A stretch of 64,000 nucleotides of DNA from the NCBI RefSeq assembly GCF_000204055.1, contig NW_006768767.1, positions 2,823,352 to 2,887,351 of the forward strand, written 5' to 3'. The notes below the pieces were generated by a model, which was not told the origin of the DNA, ran no database searches, and saw nothing but the letters and a program-made list of their open reading frames with translations. The DNA is from Melampsora larici-populina 98AG31 (Eukaryota > Basidiomycota > Pucciniomycetes > Pucciniales > Melampsoraceae). The position numbers were made by a program, and so were the translations under genes. Of this stretch, positions 1 to 11,616 are shown in pieces (the first letter of the stretch is position 1; every line of letters starts with the position of its first letter).

Positions 1-1577
1 CAGCATGGCTGCCATTCGAGCCACCAATCTACTTCACCAACCAACTCACAGTCATCGATAATACGTGCTCAAGAGCAGCATTAGGAGCATGTCACACAAC
101 TCCAGCAATATTCCTGCATCATGACATTAATAACACACCACCAAAGATTTGTCTACAAAGTAAAGTGATGAACTTTATGGCAACCTCCCTTACTAAACCT
201 TCATACTCCCCAATTTATCACTTTGTGAAGCAGGCCCAGAACTCGAATCCCAAAAGCCACCACAACCCATACCACCGCTTCTTCCAACACCCGGTCAGCA
301 AGGAGTTAGAAGAATTCATTCAACAGATCCCACTTGACCCAAATGACACCCTAACTCGACCTAACAACTACTCAACGGTAATACAAGAAAACGAACACAT
401 TGCAAAAGCCGAAGCAAACAAACTATCAGCAACCCTTGAACACGTAGTCATCTTTACGGACGGCTCAAGGATCCCCAAAAAAACCACTGCAGCAGCGGCG
501 TGGTGTAAGAACACTGACAAAGCCTTATCTGCACATCTAGGACCTGCACGTACCCACAGAATTTTCCAAGGAGAATATCGTGGAGTCCAGATGGGACTCA
601 TTTTAGCACTTTGAACGGCCTCACCCCACACTAGAAGAGTGTCGATTCTGTTAGATAACCAAGGAGTCATCAAGGACTTACGATCAAACAAGTTACCTAT
701 CACAAACCTCGACAACCGAAAAAACACCTACAAACAAATGAACTACCTGTATCAGGCATTCCCGAACTTACAAATCACAATAAGATGGTGCCCCGGTCAT
801 TCAGGCGTCCATGGTAACGAGAAAGTGGACAACATTGCCAACAAGATGGCAAAGAAAAAACTACCCAACAATTTCAAAATCTCTCCGACAGCATCAAGCT
901 TCATCACAGCTATTAAAGAATGGCGAACAAGAAATGCAACACTCATTACTCCAGAAGACAGAAAACGGTTAGGACATGACCCCCAATCATCAAAACATCT
1001 CAAGAGCATCTCAGCACTCAACAAACACGAAATATCTGCAATTACGCAGCTTAGGTCAGGACACGTCCCACTAAATCAATACCTATACAAGTTCAAACAA
1101 CAAGGGAACCCTGGTTGTGATTGCCAAGAAGGTATCGAAAGTGTAGAACACTTTTTACTAACATGTCATAGATTCAATGAACACCGCCAAAAACTCGAGA
1201 AAACATTAACAAATCAAAACATAACTCCACTCAAGATGTCAATACTCAATAACCCCAAAGCTTTTAAAGCAATAACAACTTACTGCAATAGTACTTGGAG
1301 GCTGAGAAGCCGCTGGGTATGGGCACGAATCACAAACGAAAAAACGCCTGAAAACAGGCAAACACCAGAAGAGTAACATTTCTTTTCTAAACTCCATCCT
1401 TTAGCACCGCTCTTACAATAAAAACAATACATGTACAATAGATGAAACAGCCAACAGCTACCTTTCCCCTGACACAGCCAGAGGGGTTTTACCGGTGCTG
1501 GAAAACATATGCAGTGCTTGATAGCCGAAAGGCTCGAGAAGCACTTAAAGCAATGAAAAAAAAAAAAAAAAAAAAAC
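1..1577 (+). mobile_element. LINE (non-LTR retrotransposon), 3' end with poly(A) tail
   Basis: The window opens inside a non-LTR element. A long frame carrying the end of the reverse transcriptase region and an RNase H domain runs to 1376. A 3' untranslated region of about 180 bases follows, then a run of about 19 A residues ending near 1577, which marks the 3' end. The RNase H domain downstream of RT fits the Tad1/I-like LINE clades common in fungi. The 5' part lies outside the window, so the target-site duplication cannot be tested. Confidence 0.85.
3..1376 (+). pseudogene. LINE pol fragment: RT C-terminus plus RNase H, one nonsense codon
   Basis: One frame is open from position 3 to the TAA ending at 1376 except for a single TGA at 612-614. 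Before the stop are the RT thumb-like sequence (ALGACHTTPAIFL) and the first RNase H acidic residues (FTDGS, then GEYRGVQMG). After it come the third acidic residue (LLDNQGV), the WCPGHSGVHGNEKVD motif with the last catalytic Asp, and a C-terminal C-x-C...H...C cluster (GCDCQ...HFLLTCH) typical of LINE pol ends. The frame is unchanged on both sides, so the stop is a point mutation (CGA or TGG to TGA), not a frameshift. The copy is dead as it stands unless the stop is read through. Confidence 0.85.
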
Positions 1578-1939
1578 TCTGACAGTGACACTACGCGGTG
1601 CGCCAATGTGTGCGGACCGCGTTCGAGAGAGGTGGTCCGAGGCGGGCGTTCGGGGATCGGATTGAAGTCGATTAACCCGATCTCAATTCAAAGAACCGAA
1701 CCGAACCGGAGTTCTTCAAGTTCGAGGTTCAAGAAAAAGCAAATCAATAAAAACTACCAACAAACCAACACACTCAAAGAAGCTTTAACCTCATCTTAAA
1801 GTCTAATCAAAATCAACATCAGAAAATCAACACAAATCCAAAATCCAAAATCCAAATTGAAAATCCAAAAAAAAAACTTGACAAAAACTTTGCACAAAAC
1901 TTTTTAAAGAAAAATTTAAATCACATTTGAAAAAAAAAA
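1578..1939. other. intergenic, TRM6 upstream region
   Basis: There is no gene. The first 100 bases after the LINE tail are GC-rich. The rest is A-rich and leads into an A-run directly before the TRM6 start codon. It probably holds the TRM6 promoter and 5' UTR, but I see no clear TATA box. Confidence 0.5.
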
Positions 1940-3960
1940 ATGAAACAAACCGAATCAAATCCACTAGAAGATACCAATTTAATCAAAAGAGGAAGAAAAA
2001 TATGTAAAGGAGATAATTTATTACTTCAATTACCATCAGGTTTAATTAAACCAGTACGAAACATCACACCTAATTCGTTTAAGTTTGATTCATGACAATT
2101 TTCAAAAAGATTAAAAGAATCAGAGAATCCTAATATGATCTTTTTTTTTTGGTAGATCAATAAGTTTAGGAAAATTTGGTGTTTTTGAATCTAATGAATT
2201 GTTAAATGAACCATATGGATTAACATACGAAATCGAAAAAGGAAAATTAAAGAAAACTTTTGATGATCAGAATACATATCAAATCGAAAATTGTGAGTGT
2301 AAAAAAAATCTAAATCTAAAGTTCAAAATCAAGAAAGAAAGAAATGACTTAAAGAAGAACAGTGATTTGAAAACTTTTTCGTGATACTAAAAAAAACTTG
2401 ATAGGTAATGTAGAAGATATTTTAGCCACCAATGAAAACATTAAAGAAAGTAATGGAGCTCAAAGAATGACGAATGATGAGATTGAAGAATTAAAACGAT
2501 TAGGATTAAGTGGTAGAGTAAGTGATCTATTCAAACTCAAAAAAATCCCCTGAAATTCATCTCAAAATCTCAAAATCTTGAAAATCTTAAATTGATTGGT
2601 TTTTTTTTCTTTGGGTATATAAAAGGAAATCATTGAAAGACAAATCTCTCAACATGCTGCATTTGAATTAAAATCAGAGTTTAGTAAAGAAAAGTATATC
2701 AAAAGGAAAGAAAAAAAGTTCAGTCTGTTTCCCCTGACCTCAAAACCCCCCATCGGAATCCGAAATCTTCCAGGAATTTCATTAAATTGATGTTGGAATT
2801 TGTTTTTGACTAGATTTTTAAAAAAGTTTACATGTATTGAACCAACGATTGTGAACATTACTCAATACTTGTTCGATTCAAATGTGACTTCGATCAGAGG
2901 ATTAAGACCAGATACGTTAAGTCAGATGTTAAGTTTAGCGAATGTGAGACCAGGTTGGAATGGGATCGTAGTAGATGAAGTAGGAGGATTATTAGTAGCA
3001 GCTGTGATTGAAAGACTTGGAGGTAAGTCTTCAAACCTTACATTTCAGTAGGTTATAGTTCTTGAAGCTTAAAGTTTGGATTGTCGATAATTCTTTTTAG
3101 GATCAGGATCGGTTTTGGTGATCAATGATGCCGATTCTCCACCTGATCTTCATTTCTTATCACCTCTAAACTTTCCTAATCATGCTATGGTCCCATTGAA
3201 ATCGTTGAATTGGGCACAAGTCGAATCGGATTGGTCAAGTCGAGAAACACGTGAAGTGATGCAACGTTTTGATCAAGATGAATCCAAAGATTCTACCGCG
3301 ACGACGACGACGACGACGACGAGTTCTTTGTCTAATACTGCTCAAGATTCGAATCAGAATGATGGTCTTGATTCAGTGACTCTGGATCAGGAGGGGCTGG
3401 GTAAGGAAGAAGTGAATGGAAAACCCTCGATCAAGAGTAAAAAAGAAATCAATCGGTTGAGTAAGAAGTGGGATCGACATCGGGAAGTGATCGAGACACG
3501 AAACCGGTTTTTCAAAGGCGGATTCGAAGGGTAATCTTCATCTCTCTCTCTCTCGTATTTGAATTGTTGTAGATCTTATTTTCATTGAGTTTTGATTTGA
3601 TTTGGTTTTTTGCTTAGATTAATAGTTTGTTCAGAATATGAACCGATCTCGATTTTAAACAAATTAAAATCAAGTCTAAGTGGATCAGCTTCGATTGTGA
3701 TCCATTCACCATACTTATCAACTCTTTCATCAGCACAACACGTTTTGAGGAATTCACCTGATTTTATTCATGTGACGATTTCGGAACCATGGCTTAGAAG
3801 GTATCAAGTCTTGCCAGGTCGAACTCATCCTGAAATGAATGGTACCTTGGGTGGTGGGTTTATGTTGAGTGCTATTAGAGTCATTGGAATGGATGATGGT
3901 GATGATGATGATGAGGGGAAAAAGGATGAGGATCAACCTAAGAAAAAGATGAGGGTTTGA
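1940..3960 (+). CDS. TRM6: tRNA (adenine-58-N1)-methyltransferase non-catalytic subunit TRM6/GCD10
   Basis: Seven exons (1940-2076, 2156-2292, 2405-2517, 2626-2717, 2814-3022, 3101-3530, 3618-3960) join in frame to 486 residues, a normal length for fungal Trm6. Family signatures in order are LGKFGVFESNELLNEPYGLTYEI near residue 50, a DEIEELKR...EKYIKRKEKK linker, EPT...YLFDS, a Rossmann-like VRPGWNGIVVDEVGGLL segment, and the C-terminal SEPWLRRYQVLPGRTHPEM motif. With Trm61, Trm6 forms the nuclear heterotetramer that makes m1A58 in tRNA, including initiator tRNA-Met; Trm6 binds tRNA and lacks the SAM site. A (ACG)n run near 3300 encodes a Thr tract in a low-complexity insert. The C-terminus is Asp/Lys-rich. 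All junctions are GT-AG. The start is the first ATG after the upstream A-run. Confidence 0.93.
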
Positions 3961-4462
3961 GATTTTCTGTGATTATGTTTGTGGTTGATTGAAGTTTGAA
4001 ATTGGATTAGATTGGAATAGTTGTATATCTTTTTAGTGTTTAGATAAAGTGAATTGATTGATATAATGATATGATGTTCTGAATCTGTACCTGTGTTGTT
4101 CCAAGTTTATTGTTTAGAATGTAAGATGTTGAAAGGATGAATTGAGGAATTTCATTAGATTACATACTCAACTTTGACCCTTGAGTCGGTGGTGGTGGTG
4201 GTGGATAGGCCGATGGATGTGGAGAGATGGTGTGATTGAGTATAATCAAGTTCCTTTTCAGAAGATGTTACAATAAAGTTTGAGTTTTAGGAGAATTGTT
4301 TAGTGAAAGACTGATAACACATACCACAACACTCCATACCATACCATTTATATATCCAGTCATACCATATATCACACCACCATTCGATCGAAGAACTACT
4401 CATCAGAACCACCTACTCATCATCATCAAGACTTCAATCGATCGATCGATTGAGCAAATTAA
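3961..4462. other. intergenic between TRM6 and COQ1
   Basis: This 502-base spacer lies between two same-strand genes. It contains a short GGT repeat near 4190 and CATACC/ATACCA-rich sequence before the COQ1 start. No ORF or RNA gene is seen. It probably contains the TRM6 3' end and the COQ1 promoter. Confidence 0.5.
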
Positions 4463-5926
4463 ATGAAACTCATCAATCAAATCAAACAATCTCAAAGACA
4501 AATCAGAACTTCATCAAGTTTATCTAATCTAATCAAGAATGCAACCACCCTAACCAAACTAACGACTTCTCAACTCTTATCATCATCAAATCAAACTGAT
4601 CATCTCTTAAATCAAACTCAAGTAGATCCATTTAAATTATTATCACCTGAATTGAAAAAATTAAATTTAAATCTAAGTTCGTTATTAGGTTCCAATCAAA
4701 TTAAATTAGATCAAGTAGCTAAATATTATTTATCTCCTTCAACTGATTCTAAACATTTAAGACCTTTGATCGTCTTATTGGTTTCAAAAGCAACGGCTAA
4801 TCTAAGTCCTACTTATCCTCATCATCTTCATTCATTTCAATTAGATATCAATCAATCTATTTCACCTCATTCGATCTTAACCGATCATAATCCTTCGGCT
4901 TCTTCTTCAAATCCACTCAATGATCCATCATCATCTTCAATCTTACCATCTCAACATAGATTAGCAGAAATTTCAGAAATGATTCATGTAGCTTCTTTAT
5001 TACATGATGATGTGATAGATAAAGCCAGCTCTCGAAGATCGATTCCATCAGCCCCACACGAGTTTGGTAACAAGTTATCGATCTTAGCCGGAGATTTCTT
5101 ATTAGCAAGAGCATCAATTGGATTAGCCAGATTAGGATCATTAGAAGTAGTCGAATTGATTTCTTCAATCATATCTAATTTAGTTGAAGGTGAATTGATG
5201 CAATTGAATTCAAATGGAAAATCAAATCATCAAATCTGGAATGAATATCTTGAAAAAAGTTATTTGAAAACAGCTTCTTTGATGGCTAAGACAGCTAGAT
5301 GTGCTACAGTTCTAGGTGGATGTGGGATACATCAAGGATGGGAAGAAGGTGAGAAGATTAAAGATGGGGTTTATCAGTTTGGTAAACATTTAGGTATCGC
5401 TTTTCAGGTGAGATGGATTTGTTTTCAGAAAAAAAGGTTGAGAGAATTGATTTGAAACTAAAGATGAGTGTTGTTTTTTTTGGTTTTCTTTTTTCGTAGA
5501 TTATAGATGATGTACTTGATTATACTTCATCTGCATCTGTTTTGGGAAAACCTTCAGGTGGATCTGATCTTAAACTAGGAATAGCAACTGCTCCGATCCT
5601 TTATGCATCAGAACAGTTTCCAGAACTAAACGAATTGATCAATCGAAAGTTTAATCTTGAAGGAGATGTAGAAAGAGTTGAGTGATCATTCGATTCCGAA
5701 ACAAAAACATTTTAAAAGCATGATAGATTATTCATCATTTTCTTGCTTTTTTTCTTAGGCACAAGAACTGGTTCATCGATCAAATGGGATCTCTAGATCG
5801 ATTGAATTGGCTCAAAAGTATTCGAATGAAGCTAGAGAGTTTCTTAAACAATCTGGTATACCTGAAAATGAAGCTAGGATTGGATTAGAGAAATTATCTT
5901 GGATGGTGATTGATAGAGTTAAATAA
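4463..5926 (+). CDS. COQ1: polyprenyl (hexaprenyl/solanesyl) diphosphate synthase, mitochondrial
   Basis: Three exons (4463-5407, 5500-5676, 5759-5926) give 429 residues. The trans-prenyltransferase makes the isoprenoid side chain of ubiquinone from IPP and an allylic primer. Both aspartate-rich metal/diphosphate sites are present: first LLHDDVID around residue 180, followed by KASSRRS, and second IIDDVLDYT at residues 316-324. GNKLSILAGDFLLARA and GELMQL are also family hallmarks. The first 40 residues are rich in Ser, Thr, Gln, Lys and Arg with few acidic residues, as expected of a mitochondrial presequence. A Ser/Asn/His-rich insert of about 45 residues precedes the first Asp motif and looks like low-complexity expansion. 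Product chain length cannot be read from the sequence. Confidence 0.93.
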
Positions 5927-7553
5927 AAGTTGAAAATCAAAAAAAAAACTTCTTCTTTCTTTAACCAAAACCAAAACCAAAACCACACGAAAAAAAAAAT
6001 CAATAAACTGAACTGAAGAAAAAAACAGATTGTATTTTGTTTCATTTTGTTTTAGATAGATCTTCTTGGTTTCTTTTTTTTTTTGCTTGAAAATGATTAA
6101 AGCTTGAATGATGTTCTTGATGTTTTTTTTTGGTTTTTGGTTTTTGATGTTTTATCATAAAAGAGTTGATTAAATTGAGATAGATATAGATACTGTAAAT
6201 TCAAATTAGATCAATAACAAATGCTATATATATATTTATATCTTCAAGTATGAATTTAGAGAATGAGTTTATATCAAAGTGAGTTGATAGAACTTGTTTT
6301 CTTTTAAATTTATTTGGTTTCTTACATACATAAGATTTGGTCTCTTTGAAAAATTGAACTTGGTTCATAGATAATGAAAAAGAGGAAACATATCAAACTT
6401 ACATGGTGGTAATGAGGAAAGTAAATGATTTTGAGTTGTTTTAAAACACTCATGGTAATTGTTGCCCAGCCACCCCAGCCACCACCACCACTAGGTTTGA
6501 AACATAAATAAATCTACATCAATGAACACAATTGTTTCCTCTTTTTTTCTTACTTGATTCAAATCATAATCTTCTATGAACCTCACTAAGATGATGTAGT
6601 TCCATTGTTTTTTTTTCTTACATGATCAAAATCCATTAATGATTTGATATACATATTTGATTTTGAGGTTTAATTCAAAACCTTTTGTATAAATGAATGG
6701 AATTAAAATTAAATGAGTTTGAGTGACTTGATTCTATAAATTCAACAAATTGAAATTTGGTTCATACTTAGTTGACCAATGAGTTTAATAGGATGTTGGT
6801 GGAGTCACTGATATGGCTGAGCTTGGTTTGAAATGGAGTTTAGGTTATGGGCATATCAATCATGTGGTCTAAAACTCTTTATTGGATTGAAACATTGAGA
6901 AGTTGATGAAGTGGTAAGTAGAATAATCTGATTCAATGGGTTTCTATATAGAAAAAAGTAGGATGGGAAAATCAAATGAGATTGAAGGTTTGAGTGTGGG
7001 TTTCTATGATCAGATTGAGTCTTGGCAGTGATATGTATTTAAATAGATATGTTTACATTGCATTTCATCCTGGAATGTTAAAGGGCATAAGAACCTGAAG
7101 GTTTCTTTAGAGGAGATTATGGTCAGTTGGTGTTGGTAAAGATGTGAGATCATTGAGGAGGTTAGGTAGAATCATGGTGAGGGTGATTGGATGAGCGTAG
7201 CAAGGTTGAGTTGTTTTAAGGATTGAATCTGTATGTCACCTCACTGACTTGTTTAACTGATTGAAGAATTTAATGTGTCATTTTTTTCATAATTTTTTCT
7301 TCTTTATCTTCTTCATGTTTTGATTCTCCTGTACTATTCAATCTTTGACCTTCTGATTATGTCAGAGGTTTTTTTCAGCACTTGAGTCTTTTTGTTTCTT
7401 GAAATATCAGACTTATTTTGGATTTCATTATGGAATTTTACACATCAGGAGTCTGAGAGCTTTGATATATAAACTGAATTTGTTCATGTTAGAATTTTTT
7501 CTTCATGTGCAAAGGTACACATTCTATCTTTGCTTACAAAAATGATCCAAATA
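5927..7553. other. gene-free AT-rich spacer
   Basis: About 1.6 kb is rich in T and TTG. It has homopolymer T runs, short AT repeats near 6223-6240 and a repeated CAAAAC motif directly after COQ1. I see no ORF with family features, RNA gene or clear repeat. Confidence 0.5.
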
Positions 7554-8059
7554 CAGTTGTCTCTGAGATAACCCATACCTTTTTATGGAACCCAAAAACT
7601 ATGGGTTTTCATAGAGTATAGGCTATCAAGATTCCCTGCAATACCCCATACCAATGGATTCATGGGTAATCTCAGAGAATTTTTAAAAAAGGAGACTCTG
7701 AGACAGAAAAAGTAGATAAGTCTTTAGGAAGCATGTTTGTTTGTAGAATTGATGACTTTGTCATGATTTTTGTTGCACTCGTAGTGATTTTTGGTGGCCT
7801 TGATGCAGTCAAATGCCTTTGAGGAGCTTTGTATAAATAGACATGTCTCAAGAGTCTCCTGTCCAGGATTTTGAATTTTCCTGTGGGAAACTATGAGTTT
7901 TCAACTCTGGTTTTCAAAAAGAGTATGGGTTAAGGGAAGTGGTAGAGTTATGTGTTTTGTTGGCCCATTTCCCCCGCCCATAAAAAATCTGGAGGCAAAA
8001 AACCATGGGTAGGCTGGAGTATGGATTACTGGGTGTATGGGTTATTTCAGAGACAACTG
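7554..8059. mobile_element. MITE, Tc1/mariner-like, TA target duplication
   Basis: This 506-bp element is bounded by inverted repeats of about 25 bp that start CAGTTGTCTCTGA and differ at one position between the two ends. Both ends are flanked by TA (7552-7553 and 8060-8061). A CAGT start plus TA flanks fits the Tc1/mariner superfamily. There is no coding capacity. The terminal motif (ACCCATAC, TCTCAGAGA) recurs imperfectly inside, for example near 7665, suggesting partial internal duplication. A related transposase gene is not in this window. Confidence 0.75.
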
Positions 8060-8377
8060 TAAATGTGACCACAGGATTGTAAAGATGAGGTTCATGATCT
8101 TTTCTGGTGAACTGAGATCACAGAAGAATGTATTATAAAATGAATTGAACTTCAAAGAGAAAAACCAAAGTGTTCATGGATAGATTCATAAAAAGTGACT
8201 CGAAATAAAAGACAGAATGAAGAAATTAACAAAGCTGAATGAAGAATTTCTCAACTTAAAGTGTGGAGAAAACCTGCTCAATTTGAAGTTGAGAAAAACA
8301 TTAACACTCATGAGATCAAGAATGATCTAAGATAAGCTTCATGGCGCCATTGCAAAAGGTCTCAGCATCTAAGGAGA
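8060..8377. other. spacer between MITE and minus-strand gene
   Basis: About 320 bases are AT-rich with no coding signal. This is probably the 3' flank of the minus-strand secreted-protein gene. Confidence 0.45.
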
Positions 8378-10602
8378 TCAAACAGGAACACCGGCATGGT
8401 GACGGCAGGCGTGTACCGTATTGTGTTTTTTACGTGCTTTGCTCATACCTGATAAGCGAGCATACGTTAGGATGACCATGCTTTTTGGAAATGAAGTGAT
8501 ATAAAAACTGACCTGGGAGCCTGCAATCACACACGAGCATATTGACAAGGCATTCAGAGTTTTTGTCATTTGGAAATGCTCTACAAAGGAAGATTTTGTT
8601 AGGGGTCGCGAATTCAAAGGTTTTTTGAAATGATATCAAAGCATAAGAAGGAACTCACCCGGAGGCGTAAGGATCATGCAAAAATCCGTACTTGGCTTGA
8701 CACGCCACAGCTTGCTTAGTCAGGTATTCGACTGTGACGCCATATTTAGTTGTAAAGGAGCTGGCTTGTGGCCAAGTGTTATCTGCTTCATCGTGGTGAG
8801 CGCCAATGATATTCATCATTCTAAAGAAAGGGGTGCCATGTTAATAAAGTTTTGCATCACGAATTCGAGGATGAAAAAACAGCTCACGTCCCACTAGGAT
8901 CGCAATAGCTTAACCATCCATCTTCAGCTTTAAAGGCACCTCCAGGTCCACCTTGAGTGCAAGAATCCTGTGAATGTAGACATGTTCGTTTAGCTTATTA
9001 GTTCATCATTGTTGATATACAGAGGAGAACACCGTACCGATCCAATGGTAATAAAAGCTTCCTAGTATTTTATGTTGTTCGTCAGAATTCTAAGAAAAAG
9101 TTCAGGCTACCTTATTTTCAAACTACACACCTTTGCTTTCAAGATTTCGTTTACCATCCGTGCAATGATCACTTCGCGATATGAGTTTTCAAGGTCTGCC
9201 ATGGTTTTCACCTGGGAATTGACAGCAAAAGAACCTTTCTTTATGACATCATATATCCCTTTATCTGTGCTGACGCCACTGTTGATGTGTTGGGTGAGCT
9301 TATCTCCGATGGAGTTTTGCGTGTTTGTCTGCCAAGAACTAACTTCTTGTGCATAATGAGCCCACTACATTACGAGAAATTCAGATCAGCTCTTTCACTC
9401 CAGTTAAAAGCATCATAAACAGAGAGGCGTTTACCTTTGTAAAAGGATCGTCTTTGGCTGCTTCCTTATCTTCCTTCTGAGATTCCAAAAGAGCGGTGGT
9501 TGCAGAGACCGCAGTAGCAGCAGCCATGGCTGATGCTATTGCCAGAGGTTGTAGCCCAGGAACGAACATGAAGACCTAGACATACAGATAATTTAATCGG
9601 ACATCGCCGGTAGAAAAGTTTTACTCTTATAGGGTTTACTCACACCACAAGCATATGTAGCTGCTATTGCTGCCAAGATAGTGAGACCCATCCCGATCTT
9701 GAAATCACGAAACGCTTTCTTCTTGTGTGTTTGTGGGTATCTTTTGCAAAATCAAACTCAGTTGAGCAAACACTCGTCCTATGTTTTTCTCGGAGAAAAG
9801 ATGTGACTCACAGATCAGCAACAAGTTGAGATCCAACAGCTGTGTTTGGTTTTTGTCAAAGAGTAAGTACAAAAGTCAGTATCAAATAAAGATATGCAAA
9901 TCAAAACGATTAATCACATTGGACCTCTGAGCTGACAAATCCGATCGCGTCGTACAGCGCCTGCTGAAAGTTGTTGTACTCCTGAGCCGCAAACAATACG
10001 TACCATGCTGGCCCTTGAATTGGTGCACATAGCTAAATACTTGCAAGATGATGAGTTGAAATCTATGTCAAGCTTGAATCTGATCTGTGACTTGCCTGTC
10101 CTGCATTACACGTTTCTCCCAGTCCACATCGAAAGTTGTATGCGCCATGTTCGTCAGCAAACTGCTGGAGACTAAGTTTTTGGCCATTCGGGTATGCCTT
10201 GAGATATTCATCGATCTGGAGCTTCTTCCAACTTTCTACCGTCAAAGGGGCCTTTTCGCAGCTTTTGTCGGTAACCGGGGCAGAAACGTTGTTTGTCGGA
10301 GGAGCGGTAGTATTCGAGGAGACCGGAAGGGATGATACCGGTGGGGGTCGCGGCGGCGGTGGTGGGATTTCTAACGTTGTGCTTGAGGGTGGTGGTTTGG
10401 TGGTGGTGGTGGTGGTGAGGTTGGTTTTCGGAACGTCTGGTGCTGTGGTGTTCTTCGCAGTATTATCCGTGGTAGATTCTTGAGATGGACTTGGCTGAAG
10501 CGTGAAGCGCCGATTGAGGTTTGACTGATGAATCCCATCACATAATATTGAAAATGATACACAAGAAGCTAAAAGATAAAAAAATGAGAATTTTTTGCAC
10601 AT
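8378..10602 (-). CDS. secreted/membrane protein with Thr/Pro-rich stalk, function unknown
   Basis: A multi-exon minus-strand gene starts at 10602 and ends at the TGA at 8378; the exons join in frame to roughly 490 residues. The N-terminus (KFSFFYLLASCVSFSILCDG) is a clear signal peptide. A Thr/Pro/Ser/Asn-rich stalk follows, including poly-Thr and IPPPPPRPPP, then a Cys-containing domain with CGLGETCNAGQLCAPIQGP. A long hydrophobic stretch (IGMGLTILAAIAATYACG, then FMFVPGLQPLAIASAM) probably spans a membrane. The C-terminal half has more Cys (SYCDPSG, CLVNMLVCDC). Spliced segments include YNNFQQALYDAIGF and LVADLYP. The first intron seems to use a GC donor (CAG/GCAAGT near 10098). Exon edges are approximate. 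I do not recognise a named family; it could be a surface or host-facing protein. Confidence 0.72.
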
Positions 10603-11260
10603 TCTACAAGGCGAGAGTGTGTCGTATGTAGGTTGAGGAAGAGAAAACCTTGAGAAATTGAACTATGTACGTGAAAAGAATTGAACGAGCGGAAGATTGT
10701 CGAGTAAAAATGTTTTCTATATTGCAAGGTTAGGTGAACGGATTGAAGGTTGAGACCAACTGCACGGATGGGACCCTCAGGAGATCCGGCTGGATGATTG
10801 TACTCGAGAACCCTGTCGCAGTCTGTTGCTATGCCATCTTCGTTGTGAGGATTGTTGTGTTTTGAGAAGTAGGAAATCAGAGGAAAAACAGTTCCACATG
10901 CGCGATTTGACGCGGAAGACAGCGCCTTGATCGAGGGGTTGTCATGATGATCAGCGAATCCTAAAAGGGTATGTTTCAACTCTCATCATTTCACTATCAC
11001 CGCTGCCCGGGGTACTGGAGGAGTGCCGGAGTGCCAGGAACGATGAACACGGCACTTGGCTTAACATCCACTACTTAACGGGTATGGGAACTATTCTGGG
11101 GGTTCTCCTCATAAGAGGAGGCAGTCAACATACTTGTTTAAGTATTATGTTTACTGATTTCTCGCATCATATTGTCACTTATCTTTACAACCTTAAATAT
11201 TCTGCGATGCCTGATCACCAAGAATTGAAAAACTTCAAGGAAATCTTTGCGACCACTTAA
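10603..11260. other. spacer between secreted-protein gene and DIRS element
   Basis: It holds the presumed promoter of the minus-strand secreted-protein gene and the flank of the retroelement. A minus-strand open frame near 10569-10979 shows no family features. Nothing else can be supported. Confidence 0.4.
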
Positions 11261-11298
11261 ATAAACTTTCATCTACTTTTGGGTGGTTTGGGGGTATG

Positions 11299-11369
11299 CC
11301 CCGGCTAACCCGGAGGGTCTTCCTGCGGTGATAGAACTCTATCACCGAGGTAGAACCTCCTAGCCGGGG
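11299..11369. repeat. 71-nt near-perfect hairpin at the DIRS 3' end
   Basis: The outer arms CCCCGGCTA (11299-11307) and TAGCCGGGG (11361-11369) pair perfectly. The middle arms pair with two mismatches. The inner arms CGGTGATAG (11326-11334) and CTATCACCG (11339-11347) pair perfectly around an AACT loop. The dyad is seen directly; a role in DIRS replication or termination is inferred. Confidence 0.85.
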
Positions 11370-11390
11370 TGAGAGCAAAGACCCCGATGA

Positions 11391-11445
11391 GGGCTTCTCA
11401 TCCCCTAAACTCGCGGGGATTTGAGCCGTGAGCCCTGAGAAGCCC
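11391..11445. repeat. second hairpin at the DIRS 3' end
   Basis: GGGCTTCTCA (11391-11400) pairs with TGAGAAGCCC (11436-11445), and ATCCCC/GGGGAT forms an inner stem. A third small hairpin, AGACCC-CGAA-GGGTCT, lies at 11517-11532, between this and the recombinase stop codon. Confidence 0.8.
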
Positions 11446-11616
11446 CCATTCCTCAAACCGCCGTAGAGTTTGTCTATGGTCAAACCTTACAGTTCAATTC
11501 GCAGATCTCAATTAAGAGACCCCGAAGGGTCTGGAAGAAGTCGCCACAGTAGCCTGTCGATCTAATCTAATTTTCCTTTCGACAAAAACTTTTGTGATTG
11601 CAAAAACGGAGGGGAC

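Noticed and set aside
8430..8639. Alternative C-terminus of the stalked secreted protein (reading through the last intron)
   Set aside because: A GTCAGT...TTATCAG intron joins LPG to MSKARKKHNT in frame; read-through remains possible but is less consistent with the rest of the gene.
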